The notes: generated by a model not told the origin, from the sequence alone. A DNA stretch of 8,340 nucleotides from an uncultured Aquincola sp. (GCA_937883885.1 CAKZXL010000471.1:1-8340), one strand, 5' to 3'. Positions 1 to 7,114 are shown, counted from the first letter of the stretch. Numbers and translations are program-made.

Positions 1-231
1 CTGAAGGACGCTGGCGGCAACGTGGTGCCTGCAGGCATCCTTGCGAACGCGGGCCTGACCGGTTCCGGTGTCACGCTGACGGCCGACTCGAATCTGGGCG
101 AAGGCTTCGCCGTGCTGGTGCCGCTGGCGCCGCTGGCCAAGGGCGCGGTCTACACCGCGACCTTCACGGCGACTCTGAAGTCGGGTGGCACCGCGGTCGC
201 CAAGACCTGGAGCTTCACGACGAACAACTGA
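1..231 (+). CDS. C-terminal part of a surface/secreted protein with an Ig-like domain (5'-truncated by window)
   Basis: The frame is open from base 1 and ends at TGA 229-231, giving 76 visible residues; the true start lies to the left. The GTG at base 22 is an internal valine codon, since the reading frame and protein character continue upstream of it. The segment alternates small, Thr-rich strands (GVTLTAD, LVPLAPLAKGAVYTATFTA, KTWSFTT). This is the pattern of bacterial Ig-like (Big_5/SbsA type) beta-sandwich domains, which normally sit in exported cell-surface or secreted proteins. The 'LAKGAVYTATFTATL...KTWSFTT' ending is typical of the last two strands of such a domain. The enzymatic or binding part of the protein, if any, is outside the window, so its specific role cannot be given. 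A terminator follows 25 bp after the stop, so this is the last gene of its transcript. Confidence 0.7.
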   Translation: MKDAGGNVVPAGILANAGLTGSGVTLTADSNLGEGFAVLVPLAPLAKGAVYTATFTATLKSGGTAVAKTWSFTTNN

Positions 232-255
232 ACGGCCTCCCACCGCTTGGAGCAG

Positions 256-277
256 AGCCCGGCACAGCCGGGCTTTT
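256..277 (+). terminator. Rho-independent terminator of the Ig-like protein gene
   Basis: A perfect 8-bp stem AGCCCGGC/GCCGGGCT with a 3-nt ACA loop (256-274) is followed directly by a short T run (274-277). It lies 25 bp after the stop codon at 231. The opposite strand has no T tract after the hairpin, so it would act poorly for the convergent MYG1-type gene. Confidence 0.8.
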
Positions 278-323
278 GCGTTTCTGCGTTGCCTCGCCCC
301 GTCACCCCGCTAGCGGCTCCGGC

Positions 324-389
324 CGTCATACGCTCGCTCCAGCGGGCGGCTGGACCTCCCTGTACTTCACCAAGGCCTACGCCTTCTGA
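324..389 (+). other. Possible C-terminal coding remnant ending ...GGWTSLYFTKAYAF-stop
   Basis: Between the terminator and the end of the MYG1-type gene, frame 3 (codons 345-386) reads GGWTSLYFTKAYAF and stops at TGA 387-389. The aromatic, well-formed C-terminus looks like protein rather than random GC-rich translation. No start or ribosome binding site is visible, and the upstream part of the frame passes through the terminator hairpin. It overlaps the last codons of the convergent gene. It may be the 3' end of a gene moved here by recombination, or chance. I cannot name a family. Confidence 0.2.
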
Positions 390-1330
390 ACGGCCGCTGC
401 CGCCGGTGCGCCTTCCAATGCCGCCCGGGCCATATTGAGCGCCCCGTCGAAGCTATAGGCACCTCCGATGAACAGGTTGTTGTGCACAAACCGGGCGTCA
501 GCGACTCCGGAAGCTGCAGCAAGCTCCTGATCGCGCAGTCCGGCCCAGGCCGCAGGTAAGTCCAGCTTCGCGTCAAACGATCCCGACTCGACTGGAACGG
601 TCCTGACAACCCAGTGGTTGGTGCCGTCATCGGGGAAAAGGACGAACAAGACGTCCGGCTTCTCACGCAGCACGGTGTCTTGCCAGGGCATACCCTGATC
701 GAGCACAAGCAACCGCCCGCCCTCCAGCCGGCGGCTCGCACGAACCTTGCTGACCGCTGCCGCGCGCGCCAGCTTGCGATGCACCATGCGCTGGAGCAGC
801 TGCTGAGTGAAGCGCACAACTTCCATGAAGCTGGCGTCCTCAGCTTTCGCACGGCCTCCCGCATCCGCACCCTCGAGCCAGGTCGCATTGAACTGCGCAA
901 CCATCGCCGAGTAGCCGAAGGTGCCCGGAGCACCATGGGCCTCGCCCGTGTCCGCGCGGTCCACATGGATGATGAACTCGTCGTCGATCTCATCGGCGAC
1001 CTGCCTCACGGTCGCGGCGTCGGCTGCAGCACCGGCGAGGGCCGCTACGAAGTCGCGCCCATGCGCGCTCCAGACGAGCCCAGCGCTCGCATACAAGGTG
1101 CCGTCGGCGCGGCGCCCATCGAAGCCACGTTGGTGGTGGTCAAACCGGCCACGCGAGGGGTCCCACTGGCCGCCGACGTCGACCGCAAAGTCAGCGCCCG
1201 ACACCAGGTCCTGATTGCGCGTGCGTACGAGCGACGCGTCCGGGTGCAGAGACATGAGCACCGCGACCCCGACGGCGTCGTCGGCATGAAACGAGCCCGA
1301 GTGGCAGGCGATGGTGGCAGCAGAGGTCAT
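377..1330 (-). CDS. MYG1 family protein (UPF0160; DHH-like metal-dependent hydrolase/exonuclease)
   Basis: This is a 317-residue protein of the MYG1 family. The eukaryotic member is a 3'-5' RNA exonuclease of nucleus and mitochondria; the bacterial role is not settled. Visible family motifs are HSGSFHADD (residues 10-18), VVRTR-like LVRTR (34-38), AVDVGG (49-54), FDHHQRGF (63-70, the DHH signature), ASAGLVW (81-87) and IDDEFIIHVDRADTG (115-129). The His/Asp residues expected to bind catalytic metal (H10, H15, D17, D18, D51, D64, H65, H66) are all present, so the enzyme is probably active. Length matches bacterial homologues. I chose ATG 1330 because the family begins a few residues before (T)IA-HSG. 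An in-frame ATG at 1360 would add ten residues, and neither start has a clear Shine-Dalgarno. The frame stays open upstream to 2020, but that part is antisense to the next gene. The gene converges on the Ig-like gene and diverges from the 1115-residue gene, 138 bp away. Confidence 0.88.
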   Translation of the reverse strand: MTSAATIACHSGSFHADDAVGVAVLMSLHPDASLVRTRNQDLVSGADFAVDVGGQWDPSRGRFDHHQRGFDGRRADGTLYASAGLVWSAHGRDFVAALAGAAADAATVRQVADEIDDEFIIHVDRADTGEAHGAPGTFGYSAMVAQFNATWLEGADAGGRAKAEDASFMEVVRFTQQLLQRMVHRKLARAAAVSKVRASRRLEGGRLLVLDQGMPWQDTVLREKPDVLFVLFPDDGTNHWVVRTVPVESGSFDAKLDLPAAWAGLRDQELAAASGVADARFVHNNLFIGGAYSFDGALNMARAALEGAPAAAAVQKA

Positions 1331-1433
1331 GGGGGAATCGCAGTGTTTGGTGGGCGCCATTGTCGGTGCGACCGGCGGAATCCACGGCGTTCGGCCGATA
1401 GGCAGTCCTTCGCCTGCCGGCCCGCAACCCAGC

Positions 1434-1462
1434 TTGTCGGCGTTTCGCTGCAGTGCTATCCC
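1434..1462 (+). promoter_or_regulatory. Candidate sigma70-type promoter very close to the 1115-residue gene
   Basis: TTGTCG (1434-1439) is separated by 17 nt from TATCCC (1457-1462), which is preceded by an upstream TG (1454-1455). Matches to consensus are 4/6 and 3/6, so it is weak by sequence alone. A transcript from it would start about 7 nt downstream, at or next to the ATG at 1469. This would fit the absence of a Shine-Dalgarno before that ATG and imply a leaderless mRNA. It lies in the 138-bp divergent gap shared with the MYG1-type gene. Confidence 0.25.
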
Positions 1463-1468
1463 TCTTGC

Positions 1469-4400
1469 ATGAGCACCATCAACGACCAGCCTGAGCAACC
1501 GTCCGACGCCGCGACCCAAGGGCACCTGGTGCTGCAGGCGCAGCACGCCCCGGAGGATGGCCAGTTCGACCGCCTTGAGCGCTTCCAGGCCCTGGAGCCG
1601 GGGTATTACTGGACCGCCTTGAAGGACGGTGGCCAGTACGCGCCGAAGGGCGAAACGTTGCTCCTCATGGATGTAACGGAATTCGACGGCAAGGTGCACT
1701 CCGTGACCCTGCGTATTCATCCGCGCCTTCAGCGCAGGGACAGCACCTTCAACATGCTGGTCGACGACTTCCTCGACGTGTTCGTTCCGAATCCCGATGG
1801 GGAGAAGGTTCGGGATGTCGAACAGCAGGCCGTCATCACTCGCGTCGCCGAGATGCAGTCCGAGCTTGCCCGCACCAGTTCCGACCAGCATCTGCTGCTG
1901 GCTGCGGTGAAAGAGGACGTCGAGACCGGCCTGGCCGCCCTGGAGCGTGAGAAGGTCGTGGAAGGCGAGCGGGAGCAGGAGGCCACGGCTGAGAAGGCCC
2001 GCAACATCGCCAAGACGCACCGCCGCGCCGCCCGTCGCTCAGCTGCCAAGGGCAATCCGCTGACGGTCAAGAAGGTCTCGGTGGCCACCGATGTCGGCGG
2101 CCTCATTGACGGCGGCATCAACGAACAGGGCGTGGCCGAGCTGCGCGACCTCGCCGGCCGTCAGGCTGTGGTCGCCCGTGCGCAGGCGAACTGGTTGACC
2201 ACGCAGACAAAGGCGATCGCTCAGACGCTGGAGTCGTTGACGCCCTACATCCACGAACGCTCCGCCGTCGCCATCGCTCGCACGTCCGGTGCCGTGAAGA
2301 TGGTCGAGCGCATCAAGAAGGGAATCGAATCGCTGGACCTGTACACCGGCCGCGGAGTCGAGGTGTATGACCTGAAGACTGGCCCCGACGCGCCCACCTC
2401 AGAGCCGTTGACGGTGATCCAAGGCAAGCGTTACGCCGAAGAGGAATTCGCCGTCTGGGCAGACGTCACGGCTGAGTTCGACTTCCGGAACAAGGAGCAG
2501 TTTTTTGCCGCCCTGGGCACAGACCAGGGCTTGCTGAACCAGGTGCTGCCGACCGAGCGCTGCGTCGTCTCGATGGCCATGACGCGACACTCGCGCCAGT
2601 ACAGCGACCCGTTCGCGAGCCTCATGTACAACATCCAGAACGCCTTGGTGTTCCTGCTGGTGCGCAACGGCGACAACGTTCACGTCGTCTATTCAAGCTC
2701 ACCGTCACACGAGGGCGCCGCACGCCTGTTCCCCTCGAAGAAGGAGATGGACCGCCCGTTCGTCGGTATCGACGGCAAGCGCCTGGCGCTGCGGGACGTC
2801 GAGTTCGGCCAGGCGGCCAAGGACTTCGACAACATGGCGCTCATCTACAAGCGCTTCCTGATCCTGCTGTGTGGCCTGGACCATCGCCTGAAGCTCTTCG
2901 GCGACTTCTACCCACACGAACGCCAGATGCAGTTCATGGAAGCCGACTTCCAGGCCGCTTACTTCCGGTTCCTGGCGGACGAAGACGGCGACCGGCTCAT
3001 CGGCGACAGCCTTCCCTCCTTGCAGTCCTGGTGGCAGGAGAAGAACCGCATGCTGCAGAGTGGCTCGCGCGTGTACCTGCTCAACAGCTCTGGCATCAAG
3101 GAGGCTGCCGGGGAACTCAAGCGACGCAACTTCCTGCGTGCGACGGCAGCCCAGTTCGAGACGCCCTTCGTCGTGTTCAAGGAAGCAGGTGAGCTGGCCG
3201 TTTCCCTACAAGCACACGACCCGCATAGCAACCGCGGCCCCGTTGAGAAGGTCAACTGCTTCTTGAAGGTCGGCGACAGCAATGCGCACGACGACGCTTG
3301 GTGGATGTGCATCGACGACGTCGACGTCGAAGTGGTAAGCCGCTTCCGCCATAGCCGGGTCAACCGCTCGATGGGCGTGTCCTACCTGCGCCTGTTCAGG
3401 CGCCTGGAGGACTACCTGGGCCGAGAGGCCAAAGCTGAACGCGACGCCCGAGCCTACCTGTTGCAAGCTGCAGTGGACTTTGGTGGGCTGACGCACGAGC
3501 AGGCCCTGGCCGGGCTCGGCAATGCCGTGCGGAATTGGCGGGCGGCGCGCCGTGGTGCCCCTCTGCCCACGATCGACGACAAGGCGGCGCTGAACGACGT
3601 TCTGACGCTGATGGTGCCGGCCGGCCACATGACGCCGGTATTGCGCGCCATGGTCGAGGAATACCTGCAGACGTCTGGGGTGAGCCCGCTGCTGCTGACG
3701 CGCACCGGCAAGGCCAAGTTGATGCTCTACGTCGTGGCCTCTGACGAGGATCGCGCTCCGTACCCGAACGTGCTGACATGGCGCTGGGTCAAGCGCATCA
3801 CACTCCAGCTTGGCAAAACCAAGCTGAAGTCGGGCGGCCAGACTTTGCTGTGGATGTCGACGGTCCTGCCAGCCTCGGAGGTCGAGCTGCGCCGGTGGGA
3901 AGGGTTGGATGACTGGCTCAATGAGAAAGACGAGCCCATCTCCCTGCGGAAGTACGGCTCCATCCCCGCGCTTCTGGAGGGCTCCATGGAGTGGGAGCCG
4001 GTGCTGCGCGCTGGCCCTGGCGCCGGCGTTCCAGAGAGCTTGTTCAACCGGGTCTTCAACGAAGTCGTGTCATTGAACGAACGTAACCGCTCGGGCTACA
4101 CCATCGACGCGGTCCTTGCAGTGCCCATCGGCGTTTACAGCAAGGACGGCTACAACCTCGAGATGGTGTACATGCGGGCCTACGCGGCCAGCGTTCTGTG
4201 GGGCTACGGCAGCGCCGAGCAGCGCCGGGTTGTGGCAGGCCGCCTTTCACGCTCTGAGGCCCAGCGGGCAAAGCTTCGAGGCCCCGTGTGGCAAATGGCG
4301 ACCGCAGCCGGCACCAAGTTCGTGGCGCACGATGTGCCGCCCGGAGAGCACATCCCGCAGGGCAACTCGAACCCTGCGTTCACGCAGCGGCGCATCCGCG

Positions 4401-4816
4401 CCAACCGCAAGCACGACAGCTTCCACCAACTCCGCAGCCACGGTCGCCGCGGCGACAAGAAGCACTCGGGCCCGTCGCTGACTGAGCAGAGCGTAGAGCT
4501 GTCCTTCGACCGCGCGCTCGGGCAGCTGCTGGGCACGGACACCCGATGGCTGCGCGCCGCGCATCACAAGGCCCTGCGCAAGGCCGCCGCCAAGGTCGGA
4601 GACTTCTTCTGGAGCACTTCTGGTCGCAACGGGAGGCTGCAGGACGACGAGCGCGCGGCTGCGATGAAGGCTGACCGTAAGGCCATTCTGACCACGCCGT
4701 ACGTGCACCCGTATCGGGCGCACCTGTCACCGCTGGTTTGGTGTGATGACAAGGCGCGGCCCGTCGCGAACGCTGTCTTCGTGCGGCCGCTCATGCCAAA
4801 GCCGGCGTCCACGTGA
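1469..4816 (+). CDS. Large uncharacterised cytoplasmic protein, 1115 aa
   Basis: I do not recognise a domain family. The protein starts MSTINDQPEQ and has no signal peptide or membrane segment. An N-terminal globular part (about 40-110, with YYWTALKDGG and DSTFNMLVDDFLDVFVPNPDG) leads into a highly charged, probably coiled-coil stretch (about 115-190) ending in a basic patch (KTHRRAARRSAAKGN). An Ala-rich helical region follows (215-290). A well-folded core with many aromatics comes next: FAVWADVTAEFDF (327-339), NALVFLLVRNGDNVHVVYSSSPSHEG (391-416), IYKRFLILLCGLDHRLKLFGDFYPHE (459-484), SWWQEKNRMLQSGSRVYLL (520-538) and AWWMCIDDVDVEVVSRFRHSRV (610-631). The C-terminus (970-1060) is very basic (QRRIRANRKHD, RSHGRRGDKKHSG), which suggests nucleic-acid contact; that is inference. 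I see no Walker A/B, HNH, HKD or helicase motif. ATG 1469 is chosen because the frame upstream (to 614) is antisense to the MYG1-type gene and reads as low-quality Arg/Ala-rich sequence. There is no Shine-Dalgarno. Confidence 0.85.
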   Translation: MSTINDQPEQPSDAATQGHLVLQAQHAPEDGQFDRLERFQALEPGYYWTALKDGGQYAPKGETLLLMDVTEFDGKVHSVTLRIHPRLQRRDSTFNMLVDDFLDVFVPNPDGEKVRDVEQQAVITRVAEMQSELARTSSDQHLLLAAVKEDVETGLAALEREKVVEGEREQEATAEKARNIAKTHRRAARRSAAKGNPLTVKKVSVATDVGGLIDGGINEQGVAELRDLAGRQAVVARAQANWLTTQTKAIAQTLESLTPYIHERSAVAIARTSGAVKMVERIKKGIESLDLYTGRGVEVYDLKTGPDAPTSEPLTVIQGKRYAEEEFAVWADVTAEFDFRNKEQFFAALGTDQGLLNQVLPTERCVVSMAMTRHSRQYSDPFASLMYNIQNALVFLLVRNGDNVHVVYSSSPSHEGAARLFPSKKEMDRPFVGIDGKRLALRDVEFGQAAKDFDNMALIYKRFLILLCGLDHRLKLFGDFYPHERQMQFMEADFQAAYFRFLADEDGDRLIGDSLPSLQSWWQEKNRMLQSGSRVYLLNSSGIKEAAGELKRRNFLRATAAQFETPFVVFKEAGELAVSLQAHDPHSNRGPVEKVNCFLKVGDSNAHDDAWWMCIDDVDVEVVSRFRHSRVNRSMGVSYLRLFRRLEDYLGREAKAERDARAYLLQAAVDFGGLTHEQALAGLGNAVRNWRAARRGAPLPTIDDKAALNDVLTLMVPAGHMTPVLRAMVEEYLQTSGVSPLLLTRTGKAKLMLYVVASDEDRAPYPNVLTWRWVKRITLQLGKTKLKSGGQTLLWMSTVLPASEVELRRWEGLDDWLNEKDEPISLRKYGSIPALLEGSMEWEPVLRAGPGAGVPESLFNRVFNEVVSLNERNRSGYTIDAVLAVPIGVYSKDGYNLEMVYMRAYAASVLWGYGSAEQRRVVAGRLSRSEAQRAKLRGPVWQMATAAGTKFVAHDVPPGEHIPQGNSNPAFTQRRIRANRKHDSFHQLRSHGRRGDKKHSGPSLTEQSVELSFDRALGQLLGTDTRWLRAAHHKALRKAAAKVGDFFWSTSGRNGRLQDDERAAAMKADRKAILTTPYVHPYRAHLSPLVWCDDKARPVANAVFVRPLMPKPAST

Positions 4817-4928
4817 GCCGCTTCCGATCAAAGCCGGCGGGCGGCGAATGCCCACCCTGGCGTGAATCGGATGGGCCGACCGACGTAACCACCCAGATAA
4901 CGCGTGCGTGCGCCCTCGCTGGCAGCGC

Positions 4929-4937
4929 TGCTAATAT
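4929..4937 (+). promoter_or_regulatory. Extended -10 promoter of the exported six-cysteine protein gene
   Basis: TGCTAATAT is an extended -10 element (TGn followed by TAATAT, 5/6 with the common TATAAT when allowing the shift, and AT-rich in an otherwise GC-rich stretch). The expected -35 position (around 4909-4914, TGCGCC) is poor, which is usual for extended -10 promoters. Transcription would start near 4944, leaving a leader of about 18 nt that contains the ribosome binding site. Confidence 0.4.
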
Positions 4938-4945
4938 GTACGACA

Positions 4946-4955
4946 GGGGGTGGAG
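4946..4955 (+). promoter_or_regulatory. Ribosome binding site that fixes the start at ATG 4962
   Basis: A purine-rich GGGGGTGGAG ends 6 nt before ATG 4962, which is good Shine-Dalgarno spacing. The alternative GTG at 4950 lies inside this element, so it is unlikely to be the start. Confidence 0.6.
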
Positions 4956-4961
4956 AAAACG

Positions 4962-5762
4962 ATGTCGAGAATCCTTAATTGCGCCGGAGTCGCGCTCGTG
5001 GCGGCAGCAATCGGTCTGCCCGGCGCGCCCGCAAGCGCTTCAGGCTTCGGGTACTACTTCATAGACATTGCCAGTCGCACCAAAGAGGTTGCGTGCGACG
5101 ACGTCAAGCGCGTCATTGCACAGATGGACACGTTGACCGAAAGCCGCGCTGAGTGCTTCTGGTTGACGGAGGGTCAGCGAGAGAGGAGTTATGTCGATGA
5201 CACGATGGTCACGATACAGTTCAGAGAGGTCCACGGCGCCATCTATGAAATGCGATACGACCTGCCAAAGACCACAAGTCAACTCGCATTGAATGCATAC
5301 CTGGAAAGGGACGGCGTCACGAAGCTAGAGGACGTCGGCGTATCGCGGATCGGAAAGAATGCGGCAGTAAATGCGGCCATTGACGTGCGTAATAAAGCCC
5401 AATATCAGCGACTGCTCAAAGGGAAACCTTGTGAGTGGGTGAGATTCACAGGTTTCGGATTTGCTTCAGTTGAAGACCTTCGTACCCTTGAGAGTTCCGC
5501 AAACCGCGCGCGCCTTGCCGCCCAGAGCCCTCTGCAATGCAAGACCTGGCTCTCACGTAACCAGTGGGGCCAAGATCGTTCCGTACAGTGCAATGGCATC
5601 CGCTTCTTCACCGCTGCAAAGGCTCGGGTCATGACTCAAAATGATGGTGTCGCCCGAGTGCTGACGAATTTATCGTTCCAGGATGGAACGGTCTGGCCTG
5701 TTAGCTTGGCGATCCGTTCGAAAGATGCGACGTGCCTGAAAGGCGACGAAGCGCGTCCATGA
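4962..5762 (+). CDS. Exported protein with signal peptide and six cysteines, function unknown
   Basis: The 266-residue product begins with a typical Sec signal peptide: a short basic start (MSR), a hydrophobic core (CAGVALVAAAIGL, 7-19) and an APASA cleavage site, probably cut after A26. The mature part of about 240 residues should be periplasmic or secreted. It has no further membrane segment and no lipobox at the right place (C7 is too near the start). The mature protein holds six cysteines (C45, C65, C157, C193, C210, C258), an even number that suits up to three disulfides. Aromatic-rich strands (SGFGYYFIDIA, WVRFTGFGFASVEDL, QCNGIRFFTAAKARV, NLSFQDGTVWPVSLAI) suggest a beta-rich fold, and residues 190-260 may form a separate C-terminal domain. 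I recognise no family. The middle of the gene (about 5160-5700) is visibly less GC-rich than the neighbours, which hints at horizontal origin. It has its own promoter and stands alone. Confidence 0.82.
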   Translation: MSRILNCAGVALVAAAIGLPGAPASASGFGYYFIDIASRTKEVACDDVKRVIAQMDTLTESRAECFWLTEGQRERSYVDDTMVTIQFREVHGAIYEMRYDLPKTTSQLALNAYLERDGVTKLEDVGVSRIGKNAAVNAAIDVRNKAQYQRLLKGKPCEWVRFTGFGFASVEDLRTLESSANRARLAAQSPLQCKTWLSRNQWGQDRSVQCNGIRFFTAAKARVMTQNDGVARVLTNLSFQDGTVWPVSLAIRSKDATCLKGDEARP

Positions 5763-5778
5763 ACCAAAACTCTGACCG

Positions 5779-5803
5779 GGGCGCCTAAAAGTCGACGGCG
5801 CCC
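5779..5803. repeat. GGGCGCC/GGCGCCC inverted repeat between convergent genes
   Basis: Seven-base arms (5779-5785 and 5797-5803) flank an 11-nt loop in the 70-bp gap between two convergent stop codons (5762 and 5833). No T tract follows on either strand, so it is at best a weak or bidirectional terminator. Confidence 0.35.
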
Positions 5804-5832
5804 GACTCTGGCCGATGCAGGTAGCTTTCAGG

Positions 5833-6711
5833 CTATGGAAGCGGCCTCTGCTTGAACACTTCGCTCAAATGCCAGCGCAGAAATTCCGGCTTCGGAAGTT
5901 CCTCCGAGCGCCGTGGCACGGCCATCACCAGGCCGTGATGCCGCAGCAGCACCTCTTCGACGGTCGATGAGCCGTTGACATGCTCGGAGACGAGCACCTG
6001 ATGGCTGTCGGATACCGTGAAGGCGCCGAAGTCGAATAGCTTGTGGTGCAGAGAGCAGAACGCGATGCCGTTGTCGACCGAGTCCGGCCCGCGCGCCTGG
6101 TGCCACTTGATGTGGGCGGCCTCGAGTCCGATCGTCAGGGTCCCGACGCGCAGGTCGAGTCCACACATAGCGCACCGGTACTGATAGGCGACGAGCACGG
6201 CATTCCGGAAGTTCGGGTCCCGCCGGCGCCTTGTGGCGACCACCAAGTCGTCGCCCAGGCCGACCGCATCGAGGATGTCCTGGTGCAGGGTCTGCGGGAA
6301 CGACTGCTCAAGCAGTTGTTGGGCGACAGCGCCGATCGCCCCCGGCTGCCTGCGGAACATTCGCTGCACATCGTCCGGAAAGGCACCCCGCGCCTTGGCC
6401 CGCCGCAGCTCGGTCCGCAAGGGGTCGTCATTGCTCGAGCGTACGCGCATAGGCCCCTCGGCCTCCACGACCCACAACCCGTCGTTCTGAAGTCGCCAGA
6501 ACGGGTACTCGGGGTGGTACGCCTTGCGGGCAGGTCCGAACTCCTTGAGCAGCTCAACGAGCTTGGGCTCCACCTGCTCGAAGCTCAGTGACGTCTGGCC
6601 ACGGGAGAGCGCGCCAAGTGCCAAGAGGATGAGCAAAGGCTTGTGCGGCGCCCTCTCCGAGCCGCGCTGCCAGACGCTGAGTTCCTGGAATCTTTCGAGG
6701 ATGGCCGTCAT
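5833..6711 (-). CDS. Phosphorothioated-DNA-binding HNH restriction endonuclease (type IV, McrA-like)
   Basis: This 292-residue enzyme belongs to the group that binds phosphorothioate-modified DNA through a sulfur-binding domain (SBD) and cuts with an HNH nuclease (ScoMcrA/SprMcrA type); it protects against incoming DNA bearing dnd-type modification. The N-terminal SBD (about 1-160) shows the characteristic RAPHKPLLILLALG (20-33), YPFWRLQNDGLW (69-80) and KARGAF (106-111). The C-terminal HNH domain has a zinc pair C180-x2-C183, EAAHIKWHQARGPDSVDNGIAFCSLHHKLFD (197-227) with H200, N214 and H223 as the H-N-H residues, and C219/H222 completing the metal knuckle. All key residues are present, so it should be active. 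Length matches compact SprMcrA-like members, which lack the extra N-terminal domain of larger relatives. ATG 6711 is preferred because the SBD begins there; an upstream in-frame start at 6786 would add 25 unlike residues and overlap the divergent gene. No dnd or ssp genes are in the window. 5-methylcytosine binding was not ruled out. Confidence 0.9.
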   Translation of the reverse strand: MTAILERFQELSVWQRGSERAPHKPLLILLALGALSRGQTSLSFEQVEPKLVELLKEFGPARKAYHPEYPFWRLQNDGLWVVEAEGPMRVRSSNDDPLRTELRRAKARGAFPDDVQRMFRRQPGAIGAVAQQLLEQSFPQTLHQDILDAVGLGDDLVVATRRRRDPNFRNAVLVAYQYRCAMCGLDLRVGTLTIGLEAAHIKWHQARGPDSVDNGIAFCSLHHKLFDFGAFTVSDSHQVLVSEHVNGSSTVEEVLLRHHGLVMAVPRRSEELPKPEFLRWHLSEVFKQRPLP

Positions 6712-6778
6712 GTCTGGCCCAGTGTATCGGGGGTTCTGGGCCCGAGCGCCGTGCGATAGGATGACTTGAGGCACCCCT

Positions 6779-7063
6779 ATGCGCATCTTCGACGTCGAAC
6801 TCCGCTTCCCGAGCCAGGCTGACCTGCTCTACGTGCCCTTTGCGGCCGCCGGCGGCACATACCTAGGCTCGCTGATCCAGCGTCAAACTGAAGGCTCTCT
6901 GGCGCCTGTGGTGGGGATGGCTGCCGCCGCAGGCGCTGCGACGCTCCTCGCCCTCTCGGGCGCGGACTTGGATGCGGGCTGGCGTGGTGTAGCGCTGACG
7001 CTCGGTGCAGCTGTCGCTGCATTCGTTTTCGCGACCGTCTCCTTCCTCATGCTTGCAGGCTGA
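6779..7063 (+). CDS. Small membrane protein with three predicted helices, function unknown
   Basis: The 94-residue product has three hydrophobic stretches, about 16-33 (LLYVPFAAAGGTYLGSLI), 41-60 (LAPVVGMAAAAGAATLLALS) and 69-93 (GVALTLGAAVAAFVFATVSFLML), so it is an inner-membrane protein. The first stretch is preceded by a short charged N-terminus (MRIFDVELRF). The start is supported by GAGG (6768-6771), 7 nt before ATG 6779. It diverges from the phosphorothioate endonuclease gene with a 67-bp gap that must hold both promoters; I see only weak -10 candidates there. Small membrane proteins are frequent partners of defence nucleases, but nothing in this sequence proves a link. I recognise no family. 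Confidence 0.72.
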   Translation: MRIFDVELRFPSQADLLYVPFAAAGGTYLGSLIQRQTEGSLAPVVGMAAAAGAATLLALSGADLDAGWRGVALTLGAAVAAFVFATVSFLMLAG

Positions 7064-7114
7064 CGAGGTCGCGGTAAACAAGCTGGGGTGACGGCGCCTG
7101 CCGGCCGCACTTTT

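Noticed and set aside
614..1468. 285-residue N-terminal extension of the 1115-residue protein
   Set aside because: It is antisense to the MYG1-type gene, whose motifs are unmistakable; the extension is Arg/Ala/Gly-rich with no fold-like pattern.
1331..2020. 230-residue N-terminal extension of the MYG1-type protein
   Set aside because: It is antisense to the 5' part of the 1115-residue gene, and the family starts at the HSGSFHADD motif.
4813..5064. GTG-started frame overlapping the stop of the 1115-residue gene (GTGA)
   Set aside because: The product is Arg/Ser/Pro-rich and runs into the signal-peptide region of the exported protein in another frame; there is no ribosome binding site.
6043..6591. 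182-residue plus-strand frame
   Set aside because: It is a full antisense shadow of the HNH endonuclease and has no start signal.
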